Shown here one piece after another: positions 15,300 through 28,700 of a stretch of 64,000 bases of DNA. The first letter of the stretch is position 1. Every line of letters begins with the position of its first letter. This DNA is from Anseranas semipalmata (taxonomy: Eukaryota > Chordata > Aves > Anseriformes > Anseranatidae). Below the pieces are notes generated by a model. It saw nothing but the letters and a program-made list of their open reading frames with translations, was not told the origin of the DNA and searched no databases. Location of the stretch: the NCBI GenBank assembly GCA_013399115.1, contig VXAA01005277.1, positions 152,163-216,162 on the forward strand. The letters are read 5' to 3'. The position numbers and the translations under genes are program-made.

Positions 15300-15419
15300 C
15301 TAAAGGAATGATGCGCTCACCATCCTGAAATACCGAGGCTGAGTTGGGCGCCAGTTATCAACCAGGGGGAGATCAGGTTCATTCTCAGCATTCTTGGATA
15401 AGCTACGGAGCTTCGCCAT
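15300..15419 (-). CDS. CA3: CA3 copy A, exon 7 (C-terminus, stop)
   Basis: The exon is 120 nt, with acceptor GTCCTGCAG, and encodes [17 protein letters not shown], then [11 protein letters not shown], then [11 protein letters not shown] and TAG. MAKLRSL and the NWRP..QP motif match mammalian CA III. The last 11 residues depart from the usual form, which copy B keeps as [11 protein letters not shown]. Exon length equals that of copy B, so the difference is by substitution, not frameshift. Confidence 0.93.
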   Translation of the reverse strand: MAKLRSLSKNAENEPDLPLVDNWRPTQPRYFRMVSASFL

Positions 15420-16746
15420 CTGCAGGACAGCAAATTCAAAGTGTCATGATGGAAATCCCTTGGGATCAAATCCACAGCCCAACAGTTAAACCAAGGAGCC
15501 CGGCCCAGCCCCAGAAGCTGGGAAGAAAGCCTCCTTCAAAGTTGTGAGGATGTCCTTCACCCCATCACCACAAGAACTGTACTCACCTTCTTTTCCTAGC
15601 AGTAATGTTCTTAGAAATAGACATGAGACAAAAAATGGGTCCTATGTGAACAGGACCATGAGAAGTTAAGTACCATCACTTATGTATTGTCTACAGAACT
15701 GTGTACAGCTACAGAAATAGCAGGAAGTCCTCAGGATATGTGAATAGAGCAGCCTACATCCTAATAAACTTCTCCTACTCTAACCTCACCTTAATGTCTG
15801 ATTGTTAAGCAGCCACTGGAATTGAAAGGTGTTAAGGCTAAATTATAAACTAAATTATAAACTAATTGTTCACTTCTGTGGTGGGTCTGTAGAAGAGGAT
15901 AAATTCTGCTGCAGTAACACAGAAAAAACTCATTATTAGTGACAGGAATATAAACCTGGATAATGCCTTGGTCAAGTTTTCAGATGGTTTGTAAACAGGG
16001 TCTGCAGCTTCACTCTTTTTGGTCATTTTTTTAAATCAAAGTATGTTCTTTTTGCAGGATGCTGTAAAAATTCTGCCCATACTCTTCAAAACTGTATAAT
16101 GGTCTTCCTCTACAGCTTTCTGATTTTCAAAGGAAGCAAAACACATACCCACTCAAGGTACCTTATATTTGTTGCCACTGCCATGTATGACATTAGATAG
16201 AAAGCATATCAGCTATGATTCAGACACCTGATGTTTCACATTCTGAACGGCTTACTGTGAAGAGGATTGCATACATTTTTCCATGCATACGCTTGAAAAT
16301 GTATCCCCATGCATGGCACGCATCAAACTTGCTCACAACTAGCTTCAATACATTGATGTATCTACCTTCTATAGTACTGAGTTCAAGTCCAATGGAAGCA
16401 GAACTTCTGTCTGGACTGCAAAAACTGTGTTCATGGTGACTGTAGTCATCCCAGTTTATGGACTGAGCTAGCTCACTCATCTCAACATTGCTCTTCACTA
16501 CACAGCTCAGAAAAGCCAACTATCTCAGTTTGCCTGAGCAATGATATGTGAGGGTCACATTTATAATCAGCATAATATGCAGCAGCCGGATTATTCATCT
16601 GAAATTGAGTTTCAGATTTCAGATGAAGAATAATACAGGTGGGAACTGTGGGAGATGAAAATGGTTCACCAGTTTTGTTAATGCTGAAAAAGTACTGTTA
16701 GAGAAGAGAGGGCTGCTTTTTATTTTCTGGAAGACACCCTACTCTG

Positions 16747-16790
<44 letters not shown>

Positions 16791-19700
16791 ATCCNTACAT
16801 ATATCCAGGCTATAGCTACATAAAGATGAAAAAAATAGTCTGCAATTGGATAGAGGAAGTCCACAGTTAAATTCCTATCCTTTCATTAAATGTAACCTGA
16901 GCAGCTACACCACCCTCTCTACATCTCAGGGATTTCTGGTGAATTGATTTTTCCTGCAGAGTACTGATTCTCAGTGACTGCACTTATCCTTGTGGCTAAT
17001 ATGCTACTACCATCTGGCTGCAAAAGCATTCAAGTGATCCAAATGCATATGCACTTAAAATAAATACTATTAACAGGGCTGCGGTGGTAGCATACTTTCT
17101 AGGTTTAGAAATAATTGGTAACATGATCCTTTCCTATGAATACATTTAGACTGCAGACACTCTGGAGTAAGGGAAGTCTTTCTATTGTACTGGTATACAG
17201 CATTTCATATACACTGCTAATTCTGCCCAAAGAGACAATGTCTCATCTATATGTCAAAATTTCCTTTTTACCTTAAATGCTCCATTTTTTCTGCAATAGT
17301 GTCAGTTAGAGATCTGCCTGTATGTGTCCCAAGACTCGCTAACTTCAGATAAGCTGAAAAAAGACCATAACCCAAATACAGCAGTGATCAAAAAGTCTTT
17401 TCATGAAGCTGGATCAATGATGTGATTAGCTATTCCTTGCAAAACGCATTTTAAATCAGACATGCTCAGTAATGAATACACCTTCCCAACAAAATTTATA
17501 GTTGATTTTCTATACTATAAATCTCCAAGCAGATTTATTTTGTGGAAACCAGTCAGAGCATATTTGTATTTTTCACACAAGTACCAGCTTCAAAATATCC
17601 CATATATTTTAATTTTTGGATGGGCAGGGAAACAGCAGGCAGATCAAATCAATAAACTGTGAAAATTAAGCTGTAAGTTATATGAATACATTACCATATT
17701 TCACCTCTTGCCAGCTAAGGTTCACATCATACCTGAGTTCTAGTATTTGAAAGATAAAGAGCCACATACATGCAAAGTAGTAGAAAACAGATTTTTTGTG
17801 ATACATAGCCATCAATCAATACAATTAAATGCCTAATCACCTAAGATGAAAAGTTATGTGTCCATAACTACTTAACATGTCAGTCACTTGATTAACGTTC
17901 ATTTTCTCACTGTGCTGGAGTCTCGAAATTTGTGATATCATATCATTACAGTCTGCTGAATAGAGGAATAATCTCAGATGAGAAAACTGACTTGTGTGGT
18001 ATTAGTCACTGGCTGAAATGTGACGAAAGAGGGCATTCAAATTTCTATAAATGGGACTGAGGGGGAATGAGCATTAACAAAAAATACCTCTTCATGGTAA
18101 ATGACCAGAGAAGGCTTTCAAGTTAGCAAGAAATTATAGCTATCTGATGCTTCTTCTGTTTGTAAAAAATAGCCAGTATTATCTTCCAGGAACATGGGTA
18201 TCAAGCAGGTACCACAACACTTCCGTAACTTTCTTGGGTACATGATGTCATCCAGAAGGTGGAGCAGACAGAATCAACAATCCTATCAAATGTATATTCT
18301 GATAAAAGATGTTTTTGAAAGAAGCATACTGTAAGAGACACATTTACAAAGTAAAATGTTCAAAAAGTTGGAAACACCCAGCTGCATTAGATGAGACCAC
18401 TGGACTCTGGCTTCATTCGGTGCGACATAGTTAAGGTACCTGTTTATTATTAGACTGACCCACTGCATTTCATTGCAGATGGTCACTTTTTCACAGCAGC
18501 TTTATTTCATAATTTTTCCAGTGATTACCCTCAAACATTCATCATGAAAAACAACAAACACTTTACCTACGGAAGCTTGAGAGAATATAAATGGTTGAAA
18601 AAATCCTGCATAATCAAAGCTGTTGGTGCAAACCCAGCAATAACCTTTAGCTAAAATTCTTCAATGTTCTGATTGAAATGGCTGCAGAACACAGGTTAAT
18701 GGTTAGAGCTTTCCTGCAGCATGTTTTTGGTAATGCAGGGTTATGAGCTCTGTGTAAAATAAAGGGTTTGAGCCGCATCCACATCCATCCTTAACTACTA
18801 GCAAGAGTTAATACCATGGGAACACGGAGGCAGGGGAACAAAAAGAGAACTACCTCTTTTCTTTAGGTGATGTCACAAGAGATCTCTTGCCCACGGGAGC
18901 AAGAACTCTCATATATTGTAACTACTGCTTGCTATCAGTCCTGCCCCAAACAGCTATAAACTCTTACCAGCTACATTGTGTTCTGACTTCCCTGATTTAT
19001 AAAGGTCTCTGATGTTTGCTGATCTGAACCAACTTTCTGACATGGGCTAGGAAACAATCAGTTGTTCCCAGCAGAGAATTCGTAATTGGAGAACGTTAAT
19101 GCAGAATTCATACAGAGACAGATAAGGAGATGGGTCTAATAGGTTGATTGCACGTATTAGGTTGTAGACTGCAGTCCTTTGAAGATTTTTTACAGGTTCC
19201 CTATGGAGTCCCAAGATAGTTTCTAAGGCATTGAGTTCTTTGCCATCCTTTTAATCATGCAATTTCACAGAATCCAGTAAGCATTTTCCTCATCAAAAGA
19301 ATAAGATCAGCTTACTGCATGCAACTGAAAAGAAGTGGGTAAAATATTATCTACTTGAAGTTTACCTGGTCTGAGCTGACTATGATAGGCTCTCTAAGAA
19401 CAATCCAAGTGATGCACTCTTCACAAGGTGGAGTAGTGAAAGAACCATGGTATGTCCAGTAGTCATGAGATTTAGGGAAAAGAATTGAAGGATCAAAGTT
19501 TGGAAAAGGAGCTTCTTTCCCCTTAAAAAAAAAACAATCAACAGCTCTAGTCAAGATTAGGTAAAGATTTAGCTCTGACATTTTAAAAAACAGAGTGCAA
19601 CTCTCGTACATCAAGAATACGTACATGGCCTGAAATAAGCCTACATCTAAACAACACATAATCATAGAATCATGGAATCATCTAGGCTGGAAAAGACCTT

Positions 19701-22700
19701 CAAGATCACTGAGTCCAACCATCAACATGACCTACTGAGTCCCATCACTAAACCATGTCCCTTAGTGCCACGTCCACGTCTCTTAAATAACGATACAGTG
19801 CAAAGGTAAATGGATTGAATGACCCTCACAGATGGGCCCAGAGAAGCGTGACACAACGTACAACTCCATGATACTACTTCTTGAACGTGAGCTAACTCAT
19901 GTAAAGCAGTATCCATTACCAATGTGCTTCACTCTTTTCTGTGCAGAAATGCTCTCTTCCCTCTGGCCTCCTTTCTTATGGAAATTGTGCCTATATAATG
20001 AATATGGGATTAGGTCACCATACAATGAAGTGAGACATGTACTTTAGGTTTATAATATTTGTGCTGATAACAAAGAAGACAGCCTAGCAAATGTATATTT
20101 ATGGTGAGATTCTTATCACATAATGTTATCTGAGACACAGATGTCTAGTCAGTGGCACTTCCAAAGATCCATTGAGCAGCCCATCCCAGGATAGAATGAA
20201 CCACTTCCCAAAGGTGCCTTTCTTTCCTCACTGACTACTGCAGGATTAAGACTGCATGACTCATTTTAAGAAGAGTGAAGTTTGGTGAAATGATTCTCGT
20301 TTTCACAAAATGATGTAAGGCCCATTAAAGCCAATTAAGGCTCTTATATAAATGGAAAAAAGAACTTTTCTTGTTAAGGAAAAGTTACCCATGGTTTTAT
20401 TCACAAGTATACTCTGGCAATGTTGCAGAGTAGAATTTGAGAACTATGAAGTCATGCCTCTTGATGTTTTTTGTCCTGAGAATTCCCAGCAATCTTCCTA
20501 TACAAAAAAAAAAAAAANCCCAACATAGTTACCTTTGTTTTGATAGCATTTATTTCTTCAAGAATTCTCTTCATCTCTGGCTTGGGAGTTTTCCCTACCT
20601 GTAAGGAAGGACGCACGAACAAACTAGAGTTCTGCTGATCAGTTTTCTTCTTTCTGATATTTTTAATATGTGCATCTGAACATATATCAACTATAAAATG
20701 ATAATGCATCAACCCAACCTGTCACTCCTACCAGCTGAGTAAGATACATCTTCTGTCTGTACCCTCTGTACCTTCTCTCTGTACCCCAACCGTTATTATG
20801 ATCCAAATGAGGAAATGACATCAGTACAGAAACTCAGCATCACAGGTAATTTCACAATACAGTTATTCCTGTTGACGTTGAATTTTAGCCTAAGAAAGAC
20901 AAACAACTCTTCAGACTCAAGTACAAACCTTGGAAAAAGTTTCATTCTTGTTTAAAATCAAAAGTTCGTGGTCAGATCTGCTGTTTGCAATTACTGATCT
21001 CAACATGGATGTCCATCTTTTTATCTCTGGTGAATATTAATTAAACGAGAGATAACAAAGGACTGTATTTCAGGCTAAAACTACATGCCCCGAAAAGGAT
21101 TTTTAAAAAGCATGAGTTACATGTGTAGTCTGAGTTAGTTTTACCTGGCAGAAAGTTCATGAAAAGCCTAGGAGCACAAAAAAACAGCTGATTGCTATTG
21201 GTCCAAGGGCCGCTATTGACATCGTGTCCCAAAAGCAGGGGAAAATACATCTGAATTTACAGCTTCCACCAGCCACAGAGTGACACTATAGCTGCTGGGA
21301 CAAGTGCGTGGAGTATTGAATACTAGTTGAAATATCATGATTCATTCTTTGTAACTTGACAAGCATGCATTACTGAAAGTCAAGGCCTTCAATGTGGTAC
21401 AATCCCTAGAAAATATATTCAGAAGGTTTTGCTTTTTTAACCCTGCAAGAATAGAAACCTCTACAGTAGCAGTACAAAGAAGAAATAAGTGCTTCTACTT
21501 ACTTGCAAAAAAATGGCCAAAACAGCTATACCGTCCGTTCTTCTTACAGCATCAAGGTAATTACTGTATTTTGGATTCCAGTGTAACAAATGTAGCTGGA
21601 AACAAAGAGAAACAAATAAAAAGAGATCCATTATTGAGCTGCAAGCCATTAGAGGCTGAATTTAGAGTTTGTCATTTATATGAGAAAGTTTGGGGCCACA
21701 AAGAATGAGGATTAGGCCTTCAAAAAAATTAGACAGCAATTCATATATGAATTATATCAGCCATATATTACCATTTAGACTACTATTTTGCTTTAAAATA
21801 AACTACAAACATCTCAGTGTATAAATTGTAAAGAATAACTGAAGTCTCATCCTAAAGCTGAAGAACATAAACAAGATGTTTAAGCAGGCAGGCAGAATAC
21901 ACATATGCAATTCAGAAGCGATCTACCGATATGTGATTCATTTCCATTTGATTTTCAAACTACAGTAACTCTAGTAAAGAATTTATACAAACGTATGCTC
22001 TGTATATTATTAATCTACACATCTCATCTTCCCTTACCATCCTAAGGATAGAAAATCAATGTAACATATTCCTTCTCATTTCTGTGGCTACAATTTTACA
22101 CTTCAGCCATAATATACTATCAGAATAGTGTTTTAGTAAGTTTCCATTGCTTCTCAGTAATTCAGTCTTAATGTCCTGTATTTCAAGCCACAATGGCTTG
22201 AAAACATGGAAACTTTTGTTTCACATATAGTATTTTTCTTTTCTTATGTTGTAAGAATTACTTCAGCCAAATTCATATTTATAAGAATCTATAGAAGAAG
22301 AAAATGTCACAGATAAATAAAGTTAATAGAACTATTTGAAAAGCAGACAAATGGCAATTCTTGTCCCCTGGAACGATAGTGACAAATGCTACCTTATAAC
22401 CTATTTCAAAGTAAAAAGTGGTGAGTCTTACCTCTCCTGCATATCTCACTCCATTCACAACATGCTCAGAGCCATGGTCATCAGACGAACCCCAATGAAA
22501 GTGAAGTTGACGCAGCCTGTAGACTCCTGGAAGTGGCCCACCTCTCAACACTGCAATTGATAATCTGCATCAGCATTAGACTCAGGTATCTTTCAATTTA
22601 TTTTTTTTTTGTTGTTAAGAAATATATAGATATATTTAAAATATTTACATACAGTTACTGCACAGAGGTCCTATACTCTTGGAGCCCTGCATACCTCTTG

Positions 22701-25700
22701 GATATCTGCAAGAGCACTTCAGGCAACTGTTTTCAGCTATATGCACTTATGGGCAGCTGAAAATGATTTGTGCCTAGGCTTCCATTACAGTCAATTGAGA
22801 CCATTGTTTTAATTCAGTTGCATAAATGTGAACACCTGAGATATGCCTAAATCATCTGCACAGGGCTGCCAGATATGATACAAGATCTGTAGGAGAACTG
22901 TACATTTGTAAAGCAGTATCTGGAGGCAAGGTGATATACGTTAGGTCATCAAAGATGGCATGAGATATCTATGTTTGGGTAACTGAATTAAGCCCCCAGT
23001 CAGAACAGTCAAGCTTCTGAAGTAATTCTGCTTGCCTTAAGTAGACACCCAGCAGATGGTGACCTGAATTGCTCTCCAGACTCCATTGATTCAGTGTGAC
23101 TCCATTTCCATTGACTAGGCCTATATTTAAAAAGCCCACATAAGACATGTAAATTTAACATCTAGCTATATCAAAGCACACAAAAATAGCCATGATTAAG
23201 ATCAACTACTGAAATGCTAGATGTTAAAGAAATTCCCACAAAATCCTACAGATTGTGTCTGTTACAGCATACGATGACTATTCGTTTAAAAAGCTATGGA
23301 AATACTGACGCTGCTCTGCTATAATGGCTTCTCCCTCCGGCTGTGGAAGAGGAGGAGGGTAACAGCAAAGGAGCCAGAAAAGCAATCACCAAGAATGCAA
23401 ACTTTCCCCCTAAAGAAAAGTTCAGCCTGTGACAAGCAATAGCCTGTATTCCAGATAACCCTAACATTTTTACACGGCAGACGGAGGCAGTGTATTTCAA
23501 AGGAGCTCACAATAAAAAGGGAAGAACTTCTCAACATTCACCAAATACTAATTCAATTCAATATTAATAATCAATTCTCATTCACTTTATTCGGAGACAG
23601 AAGTTACTATGCATTCCTATAAACCACTCAGGAGTCCTCAGGAACAGGTTTTTATACATTAAGAAAAATATCTTTAAATCTGAAAAGGAATGAAATCCAC
23701 GATCACCTCAAGAAATAATGTACTAAGAACATCAAGCATATTCTTTAATGAATATTAAGAGCAAGCTGTTACTCTCAAATTCCTTTTACTTGTTCCCACA
23801 GTCATTCAGTACCACAGCCAATGCAGACACAGTAACAGTAGTAGCTGACAAGGCCATCAATTCTCCATTAAAATAGATCTGTAAAACCGCATAATCCAGT
23901 TTAAGGTAAAAACATGTCATTATTTCCACAGATGGGCCATCAGCAGACATTTTCAATCGGGCATTAGGTGAAGGTCTGCATCACCCCATGCCATCATGCT
24001 CCTGCTTCGCTCATCTATAAATAGACTGGATTTTACTGAGCACACTTTCAGCAGACAGAATGATGCAAAGACTAAGGTGCCTATATGCCAACATCTCCCA
24101 AAGGACAAAAAGGTTGTTTTTTTTTTTATTTATTTAATTGCAAGTGTGGTGTATAAAAAATAGAAATATACAAAATGGCAGTAAGTAGAAATTATGCCAG
24201 TGAATGAAATTTCCCTAAGCTTTAAAAAAGGTAAAATAAAACAAACAGTTACAAGAATGAAGTTTTCCGATATCTAAAACATAAAAATCCAAAACTGTGT
24301 GTGCATAGCTCCAAGTTAATAAAAGGAATCTATTTTGTTTAAACATGTAGCTTGGAACCTAAATTCTAAAGGTATCTTTGTCTTCCTAGGCTTTTGTTTT
24401 CAGAAAATACTAACAAATAAACACACACCCATATACCAGCTAGAAAATAATGATATAAAAGTTTATTAAAGAAACTGTTATCTTTTAATTCTTTTTCAAT
24501 TGTGTTAAAACATAGCTTTATTTTTGTGTATTTACATATTTATATGGAAGGGAATTATTCTAACAATTATTACACAGAAAATGTTCACCCCAAATATTTG
24601 AGACTCCCAGTCTTAAGGCTGCACTGCTGCCTTCCTACCACAAAACACTGACAACAGGATGTTTTTCTGGAAGGCCCCAAGACTCACTCAGCTTCCACCT
24701 GCATGGAAGCAAGAGCTTGTAAAAAGCAGCCTGCAGGCTCACTCTCTGATATATGGGCAGCCAGCATTTCTCTTACTTCTCTTAAATACTGCCTAATCCT
24801 TTTCACATGGCTAGCTGAACTGCTAGAGATATTTGTGAATATTGGAAACATGGCATTTTTGTTCCTGTTTCTGCTCTACAGGAAGTAACAGGGTGGCCAC
24901 AACAAGGAAGCAAGACTTACCAAAGCACGACTCCCTCACAGTAACATGGCCTGACTGCAGGAATATACACACCAGCCCAGGAAGGCAAGGGAGAAAAGAA
25001 TTCACCCCCTTCTGGTGCCTAGAAGGCCCTTACCATTGCACTCTCATCCCACTGCTCAGTGATCAGCTCCTTTTATCTGGGCTTGCACACTGACCGTCGC
25101 CCGTGCCTGCTGCCCGGCGCTGCAAAACACTAATAACGATCTCACGTCAGCCTGAAGCACTTGCTCAAATTCTGGGTCTCACTAAAGCAAAACCGGTGAA
25201 GTTACGCCAACACAAATGCCCTCCCTGTTGGCTGTGAAGGCACGCCATGAAAGTCAAGTGGAAAAACATACAGAGCACCAAACAGACTCATGAGGTGAGT
25301 TGTGTTTATAAACATAAGAACTAACTCCTCTGACAAGATTTACAGTCCTCATATGCTGCCAAATCCATAAAATGAACTGGTAAACCAGTGAAATTAAATT
25401 AGTAAGGTACTACGGCATGACAACTGAAAAAGATACATCACCTTTGTTATGCTTTTTAACAGCATATATACTGCTTTATAACAGAATGTAACAGTGCAGT
25501 ATAAAAACTGCAGCTTTTTAATGCCAGTGACACATTTTAGCCATTATAAAAGTCCTCTGCTCTAAAGAGGATCTCAGTACTAATTGCAAGGATCAAATGT
25601 GTTTGCTAAAAGCTTTCAGAACATAATTCCACAGCTCTCACTGAAATTTTCTTTGAGCAAACACCGAATAGATATGCAGAAGAATTGCTTTTGTTTGTAT

Positions 25701-28700
25701 CCGAACTTTGTGCTCTTAAGGGGATAGGCAGGGAAAAAGAAAAGTCCCTGGCAGAGCTCTGTCGGTATGCCGGAGACCCTCACCTGCACCGCGACACAGG
25801 TATTTCAGCTCTGGGCCCCTTGCTCAGAGCCCGCTCTCAGTAAGCCCCGACACCGTCTTTCTTTGCGATCTCAGGTAGGGCTGAAATCCCCGGCTCCAGG
25901 GGCAGAAAGCTGACAACACGCTCCCTAACCGTAGCCTCAGAAAGCCCTTGGCTGTTCAAGCATTTATACTTCCTACAATAGCGTGGAAGTCCAAAGTTAA
26001 CAGAAACTCACCTCCTAAATCCCCTGGACCCAAGCTCCGCAGTGCTCATTAACACTCAATACCTTCGTGCTGACACCACAAATGATAAATGTGCTAAGTA
26101 CCGAAGCAAGAATTCAACTTTGCTGCCTTTAGCGGTATGCAGCGTAGCCATCGAGCACTACGTAGCACTGCTACTGGGGTACACGAGCATGGGGATTTAC
26201 CCATGCTATTCTTGTAATGCTACTGACTTCTTCCAATGTAAAGTCGGTACACAAAATGTTACGTAACTTTTTGCAGGAATCAACCAAAACTAGAGGGTTT
26301 ATGGACAGACTTCCCCAGTTCTAATTAAAGTTACTGGGTTTTGTACTCATTGTTTTAGAACAAGTCAAAACATAAATGTTTATTCACCAGAAGCTGATAA
26401 TCAAAATCTCATCTGCAAAGATAAATGAGATTTCCCACAAGGTGGTACTCTAGGAAATGGTGTCCACAAGCACTAGTCATGCTAATAAGAGAACAATATG
26501 CAACAAGCTCTCACTATTTACGCTAACAGTCTGCTTAACTTTTTTTTCATCATCCACTTCCAAAAGGACACATTCCTTTGATAAGACATCAAGAGATTCT
26601 GCAAAAAGCATCAGGGTAGCCTTATAAAAAAGTGTGCCTGCACCAGGGTACTGCATAATTTATAAATAGCTGGAGATAAATTCTCTAGTTCCTTTCACTG
26701 GAGTAGCTCCAAAGATAGCAGCAATAAGGCCCTTTACAATATAAAGTGTGAATTACATTGCATTGTACTGTTCTCAGAAACTTCTCTCCAACAATTTGAG
26801 TTTAAAAAACTGTCCAAAAGGTGAATGTTCAAAGCTGTCCTGTCAGAGAAGACACAATGGAAGTGAAACTCCAAGAGGTGCATAGTAATTTGTTTTATCA
26901 CTCACCTTTGCAATCTACTCAGCAACCAGGGAACATATAGATCTATTTCATCTACCACTAGTGAAAATCTAGATGTAACTACAGATACAAGTATGACCGC
27001 TCTAACTGCAAAAGTTAGGAAAATAAAAGAAGCCTTTAGTTTTCTGGCTAACTCAGAAATAATTCAGATAGAGTGATAGGTAAATAGATAAATAGATATG
27101 TAGATAGAATGGTTTTGTTCCAAAGGAATAAAAGCTCCATTTTGATATGATTGTTCTTATATATTTATATATTATGCAGCAGGTGGTTTCTTTACACAGA
27201 AAATAAGTCACTATACATATCCAAGAAACTTCAAACTTGCTCAAGTCAGTAGGAGTATGCACAGTGGAATTTGTCCTGCAATTAGCATTACATTGGAGAA
27301 GGAACACCACCCACAGATTCTGCAGACAATGGTATAACAAAAGAGACATAACAATAAACACTGAATGTTTCTTGCCTTCAAAGAGTTGAGAAATACACCT
27401 ACTTTTTTTTCCAGTGAGTCACTTTTTATTTCTGAGATCAGAACACAACAGTTACTGTGCAGTTTATCTGAAAAAACTCAGAACATTCCAAACCTTTCTG
27501 TTCTTTGTAGCCACAGTGTTGCATCCATGTTATATATTGCTGTACCTGCATACTCCCTATCGTGCACAATCAGAGTAATTATAACAATAATTGACACTAA
27601 TGCAAGAGATGCAACCACTGATATAACTGATGCTGTTCCAACAAATAACAGAGATGGTAAAAAAATGGTAAGCAATGGTCATGGAGGTCTTCCTATATGC
27701 CACAGCTACGTGTCTTTACATATGTATAGTGCTATCTGACATTAAGAATAATATTTTTATACAAATAACACTAAACATTACCACTTTGCTAGAAAGGTAA
27801 TCAAACTCTTGATGATGTAGTCATCTGTGAGTTTTAATAGTGTATTAACTAGTCCAGCTTACATAATTTTGATATTCAGTTTTCATGAAACCCAAGTCAT
27901 TAAAATTGAAATTAAATTAATGCAGGTAGGTATTTAAGACCAACAAACCTATTAACAAAATTCCTCCTAGTAATTACAGCAGTCAATCTTAGTTATATTG
28001 TAATAGTAACTGAAGCTTATAATGCAGTTAGTCTGTTCACTGTAGAAGATAGACTTTTTCATATTTTACTGAAATGGACATTTCTTTTTCCTTTTCTTAC
28101 CATCTCATGTGCTATAAATAATAACACAATTCTGTTGACCTTGATATAAGAATAAAGAGTGAGGTATGCATTTGATTTTTCCCTTTTATCTCAGTACTAA
28201 TGCCATTTCACACTTCTTTAATGTAACGTTTTTCCTTTGAAATATAGCCAACAGTATCAACATGAAACTTCAATAGTTATGCCAACGCAAACTAAATACT
28301 CCTAGCACCTGTTGATCAGAACAGACATCTCTTCAAAATACGTAGCCCCACTAACTATTAAAACCTATGTGTTATATATGTAGCACATTGCTTTTGTATT
28401 AACTGTGAGTGATGAGACAAAAGATTTTGGACATTAAAATATTTTGGACATTGAAGATGAAACACTGGAATTTCTCATCCTCATTAAGACAAAATCTCAT
28501 GAATATTGAAGGAAGTTTTAACTGATTAAATAAAGTGACTTAGTGGCAACATCTGGTTCATTACTTCATTTATCAGAAATTACATGGGTACAGTTTTCAA
28601 ATATTGTGACTTCAGCCATATACACAGTTACAGATGTTCTGCTGGGCATCTCAAATAGCCTTGAATCGAATTCAGTGCTCATAGACAAAGCCGGGACTCC

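Noticed and set aside
15344..15547. Plus-strand open frame opposite the last exon of CA3 copy A
   Set aside because: It is the antisense shadow of a clearly identified carbonic anhydrase exon.
16220..16519. 99-codon minus-strand frame in intron 6 of copy A that looks protein-like
   Set aside because: No family recognised, no flanking splice evidence, and the gene is complete without it.
27478..27675. Hydrophobic 65-codon minus-strand frame resembling a membrane segment
   Set aside because: It lies deep in intron 2 of copy A, with no recognisable family; A/T-rich DNA readily gives Ile/Leu/Val runs.
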